DNA of 64,000 nucleotides from Amia ocellicauda (GCF_036373705.1 NC_089856.1:8116501-8180500); one strand, 5' to 3'; positions 24,066 to 34,590 are shown, counted from the stretch's first letter. Made by a program: numbers and translations. The notes: generated by a model not told the origin, from the sequence alone.

Positions 24066-24579
24066 AACACAGTAGAGCCTTATAAAAAGAGAAAAAAAAA
24101 TAGATATTTGCGGAAGCTAATGGAAAGTGCGTGCTACTCGCTCATAGCTCAACAGCGCCCCCATGTTTTTATTTGTAACCCTGTAAATGAAGACCCTACA
24201 ACCGAATGTTTTTTTTTTCAAATGTTGTACAGTTATGTTATTTATAACATATACCATGCTTTGTATAACAATTGTGATAAAAAAAAAATACAAAAGAATG
24301 ATTTGATGAGTTTCTTTTCATCTTTTTGCTTAATCTTTTAAATTCCTTGCAAGAACAGCCAGTCTGTATACAAGGTCAGTTAGGACCATAAGTAACAGCG
24401 TTATAAAGGTCAGTCCACAGTGTCCTGACAAACCTTTTTTTATCAGTTTGTTCTAAATCATCATTGTACAGGGCCATAGGATCTGGGTACGTCCGGCCTT
24501 TAGCTCTATGATATTAGAAAAACACATAGTGTTGTCCACATGTGAAAGTCTGCAGACTTTGTACTTGACGACAGCTGTA
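24066..24579. other. No gene seen
   Basis: A-rich and T-rich stretches without convincing coding signal. The - strand here lies downstream of the adenain-like protease and may contain its eroded C-terminus. Confidence 0.35.
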
Positions 24580-24881
24580 AATGATTTATTGGCAGTTGTT
24601 GAGCAAAAAGTTATTGATCCTCTGGGGGAAAGGTCTGAAATCTAAAACATTCACCACGATGGTCCTCCCTTAGATAAACAGCCAACCAATGTTCTCCAGG
24701 CATATTTTTAGGGTGAGTGTTGACTATGTACATTGCAGGTAAATTCTTGATCTTAAATTTAGGCAGTTGGACCCCATTCACACTTATTAGGCCGGCCCTG
24801 GGCCGCCTCAAATTTAGTCTGGCTTTTTGCAGACACCCCGTTCACACTTGCGGTTTTAGGAGGCCTAAGTGCGTTCACATA

Positions 24882-26101
24882 CACTCACCTAAAGGATTAT
24901 TAGGAACACCTGTTCAATTTCTCATTAATGCAATTATCTAACCAACCAATCACATGGCAGTTGCTTCAATGCATTTAGGGGTGTGGTCCTGGTCAAGACA
25001 ATCTCCTGAACTCCAAACTGAATGTCTGAATGGGAAAGAAAGGTGATTTAAGCAATTTTGAGCGTGGCATGGTTGTTGGTGCCAGACAGGCCGGTCTGAG
25101 TATTTCACAATCTGCTCAGTTACTGGGATTTTCACGCACAGCCATTTCTAGGGTTTACAAAGAATGGTGTGAAAAGGGAAAAACATCCAGTATGCGGCAG
25201 TCCTGTGGGTGAAAATGCCTTGTTGATGCTAGAGGTCAGAGGAGAATGGGCCGACTGATTCAAGCTGATAGAAGAGCAACTTTGACTGAAATAACCACTC
25301 GTTACAACCGAGGTATGCAGCAAAGCATTTGTGAAGCCACAACACGTACAACCTTGAGGCGGATGGGCTACAACAGCAGAAGACCCCACCGGGTACCACT
25401 CATCTCCACTACAAATAGGAAAAAGAGGCTACAATTTGCACAAGCTCACCAAAATTGGACAGTTGAAGACTGGAAAAATGTTGCTGGTCTGATGAGTCTC
25501 GATTTCTGTTGAGACATTCAGATGGTAGAGTCAGAATTTGGCGTAAACAGAATGAGAACATGGATCCATCATGCCTTGTTACCACTGTGCAGGCTGGTGG
25601 TGGTGGTGTAATGGTGTGGGGGATGTTTTCTTGGCACACTTTAGGCCCCTTAGTGCCAATTGGGCATCATTTAAATGCCACGGCCTACCTGAGCATTGTT
25701 TCTGACCATGTCCATCCCTTTATGACCACCATGTACCCATCCTCTGATGGCTACTTCCAGCAGGATAATGCACCATGTCACAAAGGTCGAATCATTTCAA
25801 ATCGGTTTCTTGAACATGACAATGAGTTCACTGTACTAAACTGGCCCCCACAGTCACCAGATCTCAACCCAATAGAGCATCTTTGGGATGTGGTGGAACG
25901 GGACCTTCATGCCCTGGATGTGCATCCCACAAATCTCCATCAACTGCAAGATGCTATCCTATCAATACGGGCCAACATTTCTAAAGAATGCTTTCAGCAC
26001 CTTGTTGAATCAATGCCACGTAGAATTAAGGCAGTTCTGAAGGCGAAAGGGGGTCAAACACAGTATTGGTATGGTGTTCCTAATAATCCTTTAGGTGAGT
26101 G
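24882..26101 (+). mobile_element. Tc1/mariner-like transposon, copy 2
   Basis: Same family as the 14915-16110 element but inverted: CACTCACCTAAAGGATTATT termini, TA duplications at 24880-24881 and 26102-26103, length 1,220 bp. It lies inside the GGCC-rich non-autonomous transposon. Confidence 0.92.
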
Positions 26102-26150
26102 TATATGCGGGCGAAAAGGCGGCCTAAATGAAATGCATGCTGGGAAGTAA
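25030..26150 (+). pseudogene. Tc1 transposase, copy 2 (inactive)
   Basis: The reading starts at the Met of MGKKGDLSNF. It has an in-frame TGA at 25210-25212, then continues through ATLTEITTRYNRG (absent in copy 1). A frameshift at about 25485-25509 falls at the first catalytic Asp, at the same point as in copy 1. The rest (25509-26150) keeps the second Asp (YFQQDNAPCHKG) and SPDLNPIEHLWD. The normal stop has become TGG at 26067-26069, so the frame reads through the inverted repeat. Confidence 0.88.
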
Positions 26151-27407
26151 ACAAATCTGCTCAAACAAACCAGTGACGCAGGACATTAGGTCTGCTTACA
26201 GGTGTATGCGCTGTATTTATAATCACAACTTATTAATATCGATTGGCTATTGTTCGGTTCTATATTTTATTTGAAAGTAATCTTAACCCTTTGCAGCCGA
26301 AGCTTTCTAAAATAATTTAAAATGTGCTGGTTCAATGGGGAATCTAATTAATATATTTCCCTTTTCAAATGTCTATCTTTGGTTCTGCAAGTTTAAAAGT
26401 GCTGTTATACAATTCACCCAAAAGCGAAGCACCTTTATTAGGACATTTGCATTAAATCACAATAAATCGTATGCATTAGTATGCAATTGTATGCATCGAA
26501 AGCAGCCTCTGTGATGCTTCTAGACTTTAGTGATATCCTCAGACAGCAGCGCTGTGCACTCCCTGCGGTTTCTGTTTTAACTTTATCTTCATCCACATTG
26601 TAAACAGCGCTTTAATTTCTGCATCGTCCCAGTTGTTACCTCTAACGCTGGCATTTGTGATTGTACTGTTCGGCTCAATATAATCGCATTTCAGATTGCA
26701 TAGTAAACAGCTGGTCTCGTATTAAAATGGAATGGAAACCTGCTTTGGTTAAATTTATATCGTTTTAATGCAAAATGCGGATAATTAATAAAGTTATGGT
26801 CCCGTTCACAATTTCACAATGCAATTTCCACGTGTAAAATGCATACTGTTAAATTTCAGACTTCAATCATACTTAGTACAAGAACAAACAAGTTTACCAG
26901 CTACACACTTTTAGTTTAATCGACCGAGTAGTTTGAACTGTTTACATCATTATAACTCATTACTTAGCCTAGACTTTTTTAATATATATAAAGATGTGAG
27001 CTAGTGAAATGTATCTGTACATTTAAGGCTATAGATGACATTCAAACAATACAGAGACAATACTGTGTCCTGCAGCTGTGTCGGTATCTGTGTTTATTCT
27101 GTGTTTATTCCGCATCTCTCTGACTCAGACACGGAGTCTCTGGGGTCGGGGCTTGAGTTGCGTCACACGCTGACACTTTACACCTGGCCCAGGGCCCGGC
27201 GCGTTCACATTTACATTTAGGCTGGCATTAGGCCGGGTCGAAAGATTTAGGCCGGGTCAAAAAGCGGGACTAGTTTTGACCCGGCCCAGGGCCGGCCTAA
27301 ATCTCAAGTGTGAACGGGGGTCTTGGTCACAGGCGTAGACTCCTTGAATCAGTTTCTTGGTACATGCTGTGGCGTTCATGAGCTGATTGAGCTCTCTGGT
27401 GTTCATT

Positions 27408-28567
27408 TTAATAATCATCATACAGAACGTTTCTTCTCTGGTTCACCTGAATAATGTTGTCAAACACCGCGTACACGATCATATTTACTGTGTGAGGTAG
27501 AGGTTGTTTAAAATGCATCTCCAGATGCATGTTACCCGTCTTCACCAGCGTGAAATGTTGTCCACACTCTTCGTCGGGGGTCAGGTTGAAGCCGTACAGC
27601 GTGTAATTTTCAAAGTCAGGTTGAAAAGGTTTGGACGGCACCTGTACTCCGTCGACGTACAACGCTATAAATCTGGCGTTATGTTTAAAGTTAAAGGGAT
27701 TTGTAAACCCCGGTAAAGGCATCATTATCCACTAGGCCAATAATAACCTGTTTTGGGAGCTAACCTAGAAAAAGATTTTCCTGTTTCATCACACATGTCC
27801 CCGCGGGGATACTGTGGACTTTCAAATAGACTCTTTTGATGGGGTACTTGGCGTTAGCCGTCATTAGCGCCTACACGTGTCCTAGTTTAACCGCTGGTGA
27901 AACACACTTTTTTCACAAACAGTGTGGCCGATAATATGGTCAGTTTATATTTTTCAGTATCAGGGGTCATCAGACAAAAAGCATTTTTGCTACGGATCAT
28001 TTTAATTTTAATGTCTACCCCGTTGAGCATACGTTTTTCTTGAAAAAATATTTCTGCATGTATATGCAAATTAGCGCAAAGGTCTGGCCTTTGGTTGAAA
28101 AGGTCGCTCATTTTGTCAAACCCTCATTGCTTCCGGGGTGTCTTTGAAGAACAGGCTAGGGATGAACTGCTTGTTTAGGGTCTCCTCACTATAATTAAGG
28201 ATACACTCCATCATGGCTCTATAGGGGTAGGTATTGCTGCTTTGACTAATGAGTCTATCCCCCAGGGTCACATCCACCTGCGAAAACATGGTGGTCACCG
28301 GGTAATTGATGACCCCAACGTTTGACGCCTTCTCGACCGTCATCATCTACTCTACAGTTGATTAAAATAAGTGTTATTCAAATCAATATAATCTTCACCA
28401 TTGCCCACTATGAAAACCTCCAGCAACTGTCTGAAATAGCAGAAATCTCCACATAGTGGGAATCTCCACATAGATTCTTTTATCTATACTTGTTTGGTTG
28501 TATGGCACTGTAAACAGACCCAGTTCTGATTTGACGCATTTTTCCGATGGCTGTGGACAAAAGACAT
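27408..28567 (-). pseudogene. Polinton major capsid protein (double jelly-roll), decayed
   Basis: The N-terminus is at about 28567 (MSFVHS). Homology then follows in several frames: VFIVGNGEDYIDLNNT at about 28400, 28346-28116 (VGVINYP, FSQVDVTLGDRLISQSSNTY), 28111-27887 (FFQEKRMLNGVDIKIKM), about 27880-27730, and 27725-27408 (LYVDGVQVPSKPFQPDF, GFNLTPDEECGQH), ending VLYDDY and stop. This matches the protein annotated in fish genomes as F54H12.2-like, which is the Polinton/adintovirus hexon-type capsid protein. A 12-13 bp duplication (TATGTGGAGATT) disrupts the N-terminal part at about 28450. It lies between the pX-like gene and the protease, as in related elements. Confidence 0.8.
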
Positions 28568-28745
28568 GTTTAAAAGACGTATCCTGAGGCTCTATATGTC
28601 TTTCTTTGAGACTTTCTTTTTGCAGTTTTTATTTCTTCTGCTGCTTCCTTCTCTGAGTGTCTACACAGTATATTGGAGAATGAGTTAGTCTTTGTTTTTT
28701 GTTAGCCGGGGGTCTTCGCCACCCAGGCGGATGCCTGCTGCTGCT
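28568..28745. other. Intergenic gap in the capsid block
   Basis: Short stretch without a recognisable gene between the start of the capsid pseudogene and the pX-like gene. Confidence 0.4.
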
Positions 28746-29049
28746 TCATTTACCCCCGCTCCTCGCCATCACCATGAGACCTGAACCCTCCTGATGCTCA
28801 TGGCTAGCTGCTCGGTTCATAACATTGGTGAACATGTCACTAACAATGTTTTTAGCCGCTGATTTCAAGTGGGGTCTGGCTATAGCAAAGCCTCTCTTGA
28901 GCAGGGGTATGGCCATTCTAAAGAATCCGCAAAAGAGCCCGCCTAGACCGCCCCCATACATCGTGGGGGCTCCTACAAAACCCTGCTTGCATTTTGTAAT
29001 AATCCACATAGGTCACGCTAGGATTGACATATATCCTCGAGGTAGCCAT
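28746..29049 (-). pseudogene. Polinton small pX/pVI-like amphipathic protein (frameshifted)
   Basis: Probable start at 29049 (MATSRIYVNPSVTYVDYY), shifting by one base near 28985 into the frame 29009-28746 with GGGLGGLF, FRMAIPLLKRG and a Lys/Arg-spaced amphipathic stretch. Small Gly-rich then basic/amphipathic proteins at this position in Polintons and adintoviruses are compared with adenovirus core or membrane-lytic proteins. The function here is inferred from position and composition only. Confidence 0.55.
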
Positions 29050-29068
29050 TTTATTAATGTACACACTG

Positions 29069-29838
29069 TTATACGGGTCGAAAATGTAGTTTGTCTATAA
29101 CTTTACTGAAACAGAATGGTACGTTGATATTCTTATCCGAAATTACTTCGATTGTGATGTTGTCCAAGTGGGTCTTTGAGACTGGTACGTAGTGCGGCTT
29201 GTCATAAGTAATTTTAACCATGTCATGGCTTTTACCTTTAATAAGTACATTACTCAAAAGAGGCACGTAACTATCCCCAACCCTCTGGTGGGCAATGATA
29301 TCTGTATAGATATAAAGAATGTAAAAGCTGCCCCTGATGTCGGCTGGGAAGGGGGCCACCACTTCTGAGAACAAGCTCTCTGTGTCAGAATAGAAACCTA
29401 ATATACGGCCCAGGTTACCACTGGTTTGAATGCTAAGACCCTGTTTTGACACCATGTACACTCTTTTTTGAATAGGATTGTAATATAACTTGAGGGTGGG
29501 GTTGCCGTCTGAGAACTGCTAATAATCTCATCTAGTAATTTATCCACCGTGTCATAATAACCTCCTTGTATTGTGAATGTCCATTGACTCTTTTTAACAT
29601 CATCAAAAATGGAGAAGGTGGCATCTTTATCTTGTAAAATAAAGCAAATGTAAGGATACTGTATTTCAACCAAACCCACTTCCCATGAGCCCCTTAGGTC
29701 TATAGATTTTCCAAATTGCACCGTGTAACTTGAAATTTCGTTTTTAGGATATATATAGAGAGACACGTTACTGGGTAGAGTCACATAGAAGCCACCTGAT
29801 TCCATCTTGAACATCGAAAGTAATGCCCCCCAACACAC
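29069..29838 (-). pseudogene. Polinton penton/minor capsid protein (frameshifted)
   Basis: Begins at 29838 or at the Met of MESGGFYVTLPSNVS (29808). Frame 1 runs to about 29450 with GSWEVGLVEIQYP. Frame 2 (29461-29069) continues with GRILGFYSDTE and FYILYIYTDIIAHQRVGDS. Near 29450-29480 the frame changes. The order integrase then penton also occurs in the separate fragment at 62.07-63.72 kb, whose product shares the WEVGMVEMHYP-type motif. This is the single jelly-roll vertex protein of the capsid in related viruses. Confidence 0.75.
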
Positions 29839-29859
29839 ACTCGTTCATATGTTTATAAT

Positions 29860-30949
29860 GTTTGAATGTAAACTTTTTGAGCAGGGACCCAACTATTGAA
29901 CTTTTCAGGCCAGCCTCTCTGTTTTACCAGCACATATTTTTTCAAAAAAAAAAATTCAGCTATTATCTTTTCAACTCTGAATACTCTCTTTACCGACAAT
30001 AATTTTTAGTAACTCGGCCGTGTAAAACGTTCCTTCTATAAAATCTCCATCACAGTCTTTTAAACGGTACACTGGAAGGTCAACTGCTCGTTGACTGTAA
30101 AATATTAGTCGGAAAACGTTTGTTCATAAACTTTGGCAAAAGGATTGTGCAGCTTTGAAAGTGCACCACTTCGCTGACATTGATCGTATAAGTTGTTTTT
30201 TCCATCTTAATAAAGGGGCCATATACATTCTTATAGACCTTAAATAAATTACTCGTCAACATCTATAGGTTTCATTTTAATGCTTGTATGATACCCTCCA
30301 TTGCAAGCCTCAATAAAATCCTAAACTTTATCAACATACTTGAATATGTTGACCGCTGTAAAATATCTCCACATTTTGGTCTTTATGGTGCGGTTTAACC
30401 ATTCCATCACAGAGGCCTTAAGCTCATTACCCGTGGTGAAATTATGTATTTTGTGTCTCTTCAACAGATTCTGAAATTCTCTGTTGAGAAACTCTTTTAA
30501 TGTATCCCTCTGCAGTTTTTTAGGACACCAACCCTGTCCCAATATATCCTCCAAGGCTTTCGTCACCTGTTTTATCGTGCAGAACGTGGATCCATGCATA
30601 TTTGATAATACATCGATACACATCAATTTGTAACTGTTATGTTTTGATAAATTTGACATCAACTAGATCCATTTGCCATTGTTAGTCTATACAGGTCATA
30701 TATACGCGGTTTCTTTTAAAGTTAATTGAGAGGTTTATGTAAGGTAGAGGGGTCTTGATCCCTTAACAATTCTGAAACAACCTCATCATTAGCATTAACA
30801 CCAGCCTCTGCGAGTCCTTTTTGAAAACCCTTCTTATCCGCCAAACCACCGACCTTGGCCGGGTTGTAGTACAGTTCCTGCATCTGGGGACCTTGCCGAG
30901 TCATTGTCAGATCACAACACACAATGACCAAAGTTTTTATACAAGGCAT
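29860..30949 (-). pseudogene. Polinton retroviral-type integrase with chromodomain (fragmented)
   Basis: Read on -: the N-terminal part at 30949-30722 (MQELYYNPAK, DQDPSTLHKPL), the catalytic core at 30662-30321 (CIDVLSN, KEFLNREFQNLLKRHKIHNF, NRTIKTKMWRYF), degenerate continuation 30310-30000, and a C-terminal chromodomain end at about 29860-29940 (GWPEKFNSWV). Stops and frameshifts are frequent. Integrase with a chromodomain is the Polinton hallmark; it inserts the element and may target chromatin. Confidence 0.78.
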
Positions 30950-31585
30950 TTTTATTCAACTTCAGGAGAACAAACACCACTTTTTAGACATTTGAGAAAA
31001 GTATAACAAACAAAATGAAATGATGATTGGTTACTTGATCTATATCGACAATCACATGGTTCTTTATCTTGTAGGCACACACATCGGTTACATACACGAA
31101 TAAAACAATATGGGCTATTTTAAAAGTAAACAACGGTTTATTATACATGATCAGTAAAAGGTCATACAGATGGTGATGAAATGGGCTAACATCATTCTTG
31201 CCCCCCTTGATCACCTCCTTCCAGTTTTCATACCCCACAGTCCTGGTTATTGCAACCATTAACGTTTCTGGGTTTGAAAGTTGGTCCTCATCGTTAAATC
31301 TGTAGAGAAAAGGCTCGCATTGGCTACTTTTTTATCAAGCACATGGTGTAATAGAGCTACAGTGAGGGAAAAAAGTACTTGATCCCCTGCTGATTTTGTA
31401 ATGTGACAAAGAAATGATCAGTCTATAATATTAATGGTAGGTGTATTTTAACAGTGAGAGACAGAATAACAACAAAAAAATCCAGAAAAACGCATTTCAA
31501 AAAAGTTATACATTGATTTGCATGTTAATGAGGGAAATAAGTATTTGATCCCTTATCAATCAGCAAGATTTATGGCTCCCAGGTG

Positions 31586-31670
31586 TCTTTTATACAGGTA
31601 ACGAGCTGAGATTAGGAGCACTCTCTTAAAGGGAGTGCTCCTAATCTCAGTTCGTTACCTGTATAAAAGA
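31586..31670. repeat. 38-bp inverted repeat with 9-nt loop inside Tc1 copy 3
   Basis: Arms 31586-31623 and 31633-31670 are complementary apart from one position, separated by nine bases, just upstream of the transposase start. Such a hairpin could form in RNA or DNA; its role is unknown. Confidence 0.9.
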
Positions 31671-31731
31671 TACCTGTCCACCTGTCCACAGATTGTCCGC
31701 AATCAATCAATCAGATTCCAAACTCTCCACC

Positions 31732-32744
31732 ATGGCCAAGACCAAAGAACTGTCCAAGGATATCAGGGACAAGATTGTAGACCTACACAAGGCTGGAAAT
31801 GGGCTACAAGACCATCACCAAGCAGCTTGGTGAGAAGGTGACAACAGTTGGTGCGATTATTCGCAAATGGAAGAAACACAAAATAACTGTCAGTCTCCCT
31901 CGGTCTGGGGCTCCATGCAAGATCTCACCTCGTGGTGTTTCAATGATCATGAGAACGGTGAGGAATCAGCCCAGAACTACACGGGAGGATCTTGTTAATG
32001 ATCTCAAGGCAGCTGGGACAATAGTCACCAAGAAAACAATTGGTAACACACTACGCTGTGAAGGACTGAAATCCTGCAGCGCCCGCAAGGTCCCCCTGCT
32101 CAAGAAAGCACATGTACAGGCCCGTCTGAAGTTTGCCAATGAACATCTGAATGATTCAGAGGAGAACTGGGTGAAAGTGTTGTGGTCAGATGAGACCAAA
32201 ATCGAGCTCTTTGGCATCAACTCAACTCGCCGTGTTTGGAGGAGGAGGAATGACCCCAAGAACACCATCCCCATCGTCAAACATGGAGGTGGAAACATTA
32301 TGCTTTGGGGGTGTTTTTCTGCTAAGGGGACAGGACAACTGCACAGCATCAAAGGGACGATGGACGGGGCCATGTACCGTCAAATCTTGGGTGAGAACCT
32401 CCTTCCCTCAGCCAGGGCATTGAAAATGGGTCGTGGATGGGTATTCCAGCATGACAATGACCCAAAACACACAGCCAAGGCAACAAAGGAGTGGCTCAGG
32501 AAGAGGCACATTAAGGTCCTGGAGTGGCCTAGCCAGTCTCCAGACCATAATCCCGTAGAAAATTTTGGAGGGAGCTGAAGGTTCGAGTTGCCAAACGTCA
32601 GCCTCAAAACCTTAATGACTTGGAGAGGATCTGCAAAGAGGAGTGGGACAAAATCCCTCCTGAGATGTGTGCAAACCTGGTGGCCAACTACAAGAAACGT
32701 CTTGACCTCTGTGATTGCCAACAAGGGTTTTGCCACCAAGTACT
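31732..32744 (+). pseudogene. Tc1 transposase, copy 3 (two frameshifts)
   Basis: ATG at 31732 gives [21 protein letters not shown] frameshift at about 31795 leads to the long frame 31799-32578 ([21 protein letters not shown] with the first catalytic Asp, [10 protein letters not shown] with the second). A second frameshift at about 32565 falls right at the third catalytic residue (NPVEN). The remainder ([10 protein letters not shown] to the end) is in another frame. It is otherwise full length and therefore a fairly young dead copy. Confidence 0.88.
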
Positions 32745-33335
32745 AAGTCGAAGGGGTCAAATACTTATTTCCCTCATTAACATGCAAATCAATTTATAAC
32801 TTTTTTGAAATGCGTTTTTCTGGATTTTTTTGTTGTTATTCTGCCTCTCACATTAAAATTATAGACTGATCATTTCTTTGTCAGTGGGCAAACGTACAAA
32901 ATCAGCAGGGGATCAAATACTTTTTTCCCTTACTGTATCAGGCAGAGCCAGTTGCAGAAACAGTCCAGATCATTTCCCATCTTCAAAGTCCCTCAGTACA
33001 GGTCAGAGTCGGTGGCGAAGATGTCGAATTCCAATATCTCTCCAGACCGTCACCTTCAACCAGTCCTCATAAGAGTATTCAATTACTGTCTCAAAAGGTG
33101 TCGACGTATCCTCATTCTTTGCCAAAGCAAAAAGCTCCACACCGACATAACTCTGATCCCTTTTAAAGCAGTAACCCCATTGGGCACCACAGGCCAGCTC
33201 CCAGGACCTCTCAATCTTTAAATTGCAGGGGTTTTCTTCTTTCTGGGTTTCTCGTTGACATTGCTGGACATTTTGAAGAGGCTGGATTGTTTCAAGCACT
33301 GAGAGAAGCTGTGTTGCCTAAAAACAGAGCGGAAT

Positions 33336-33343
33336 CTTAAATA
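33336..33343 (-). promoter_or_regulatory. Candidate TATA-like box for the Polinton - strand block
   Basis: On the - strand the sequence TATTTAAG lies about 37 nt upstream of the first Met (33299) of the unknown Polinton gene. Position and sequence fit a TATA box; no further evidence. Confidence 0.35.
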
Positions 33344-33600
33344 GAGAGGAGAGTTTCCGTGAGGGTTTCGGGGCGGCACCTAAAGAGGCTATCAAACATA
33401 TATGGATATGCCAAAACAACAAAATTATGCCCACAATTATGACGTAGGAATATTCATAAGATAACACCACCTAAAATCACGCCCCCAATTATGACATAGG
33501 AATATTCAGAAGGTGACGTCACACGTCATAAAATATTTTGCCGTGCCCCGTTCGCCCACTATTCTACTAACACTGCCTAATAAGCATTTGCAATCCATTG
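33344..33600. repeat. Probable Polinton right terminal region with 22-bp direct repeats
   Basis: AATTATGAC(G/A)TAGGAATATTCA occurs at 33435-33456 and again at 33487-33508, and TGACGTCA-like motifs follow at about 33514. I could not find a matching inverted copy at the left side, so the terminal role is unproven. Confidence 0.4.
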
Positions 33601-33613
33601 GTTTGGAATTAAG

Positions 33614-33825
33614 TTTACCACAGGTACACCAAAGCTGTTAACAAGACCCTATTGATGTTAAATAATGCATGAGGAGTAATAGTAATGTATTGGTAAGTCA
33701 TGAACACTTTCCACTTTGCCACAGCTATACCACAACTAGTTAACAAGACCCTATTAATGTTAACTAATCCATAAGGAGCAATAGTAATGCACTGGTAAGT
33801 CATGAACATTTTGCACTACATCAGG
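33614..33825. repeat. Tandem duplication of about 106 bp
   Basis: Two adjacent diverged units share GTTAACAAGACCCTATTRAT, AGTAATGYAYTGGTAAGTCA and TGAACA blocks. No coding potential. The following sequence to 34434 holds nothing recognisable apart from a short (TA)n at about 34062. Confidence 0.75.
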
Positions 33826-34434
33826 CAGTACAAAAAGGGTAAATAAATTCACTAATTAGCTTACCATAATGTGTGATGTAAACTCTTAAGCCATTAATAA
33901 GGCATAAATCATACATGTAAAGCACACCACACATGAAGTAGTTAACATGAATAAGCACTGATTAAATGTATCAATATTTTAGTCCCAGTACAGGTACTCA
34001 GTACTAAGCACAGGTGGAAACTGTAGGATAAATGATTAACACACCCATGTTTGGCTTTTATATATATATATATATTGTGTTAACTAAATGTTGTGATTTG
34101 AATTTTGCACAGTTGTACTTTCAGTGATATTACAGTATTCATTTTCATGTTTAAATGCTGCTTAACTATATATTTTTTCATTTAAAAGAGTTTCACTAAA
34201 TAAAAGGAAGCAGTATTATTGCATAAGTCATGTTGTTGTGGGCTTTGTATTTTGTTTCACATTGCATCCATACATATGGCATATTAACAGCTTAGTAGTA
34301 AACAAAAATATCGTATTGGTATCAGTATCGGCAGATAGTAAAGGTTGAGGTATCGGTATCAGATCAGAAAAGAAAAAGTTATGAAGTTACATATTTTGTT
34401 AATTCAAGAAAACTGGACTTAATACAGTTAGGTC

Positions 34435-34590
34435 CATAAATATTTGGACACAATTGTCATCAATCAATATGTGCTTTACTTTAATTTGAGTATAGTTACA
34501 ACCAAATTAGGTGAACGGTGTATGAATTACACCCATTTTTATAAGTGGTACCCTCAATTTTAGGGGCTCAAAAGTAATTGGACAAACTAC
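34435..34590. mobile_element. Terminal fragment of another Tc1-like transposon
   Basis: CAGTTAGGTCCATAAATATT preceded by TA, then TTTGGACACAATTGTCA and a later AAAAGTAATTGGACAAAC, is the end of a common fish Tc1-type element. The transposase and other end are absent; the gypsy remnant follows directly. Confidence 0.7.

Larger units (their letters stand above)
24770..27322. mobile_element. Non-autonomous DNA transposon inserted in the protease pseudogene
   Basis: Imperfect terminal inverted repeats start GACCCC(C)RTTCACACTT at both ends (24770 and the complement ending about 27317). GGCCGGCCYRGGCC-rich subterminal repeats occur on both sides (24792-24810 and 27180-27300). A candidate 3-bp duplication TTG flanks the element. 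No transposase is seen in its interior (26104-27180), where I find no gene. It was later hit by Tc1 copy 2. A 3-bp duplication is compatible with PIF/Harbinger, but the family is not proven. Confidence 0.6.
24580..27418 (-). pseudogene. Polinton adenain-like cysteine protease, split by a transposon
   Basis: The N-terminal part runs from ATG 27418 (or 27404-27406) to about 27322 and begins MIIKMNTREL. The C-terminal part resumes at about 24770 and contains LPAMYIVNTH and the catalytic-His context GEHWLAVYL. Between them lies a 2.5-kb DNA transposon. The start overlaps the stop of the major capsid gene (27408-27410), a compact viral-type arrangement. In adenovirus and Polintons this protease matures capsid proteins. 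The later catalytic Cys region is not clearly visible, and the gene is inactive. Confidence 0.72.
31360..32935 (+). mobile_element. Tc1/mariner-like transposon, copy 3 (different family)
   Basis: Terminal inverted repeats start CAGTGAGGGAAAAAAGTA and end with the complement TTTTTTCCCTTACTG, with TA duplications at 31358-31359 and 32936-32937. Inner copies of TATTTGATCCCTT also lie at both sides (about 31540 and 32757). It is about 1.58 kb, with the transposase on +. It inserted into the unknown Polinton gene. Confidence 0.92.
30984..33299 (-). pseudogene. Conserved Polinton protein of unknown function, split by Tc1 copy 3
   Basis: The N-terminal part at 33299-32938 has CGAQWGYCFKRDQSYVGVEL and SYEDWLKVTVWRD. 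The C-terminal part at about 31357-30984 has HHVLDKKVAN (31.34 kb), VAITRTVGYENWKEVIKGG and HVIVDIDQVT. Both parts are in the same orientation and the Tc1 (31360-32935) separates them, so one gene was cut in two. The protein is rich in aromatic residues, has no signal peptide or TM helix, and lies at the head of the - strand block before the integrase. I do not know a biochemical function for it. Confidence 0.6.
16113..33600. mobile_element. Decayed Polinton/Maverick (adintovirus-like) element, composite with nested insertions
   Basis: The hallmark Polinton gene set is present: protein-primed DNA polymerase B on + (about 17.5-21.2 kb), and on - a chromodomain integrase, penton-type minor capsid protein, small amphipathic core/membrane protein, double jelly-roll major capsid protein and adenain-like cysteine protease (24.6-33.3 kb). 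Two converging transcription blocks are as expected for these elements. Every gene has stops or frameshifts, so this is an old endogenous copy. Tc1, L2, L1-like, hAT-like and another DNA transposon lie inside it. Exact termini and the 6-bp target duplication were not identified; the end coordinates are approximate. Confidence 0.8.
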
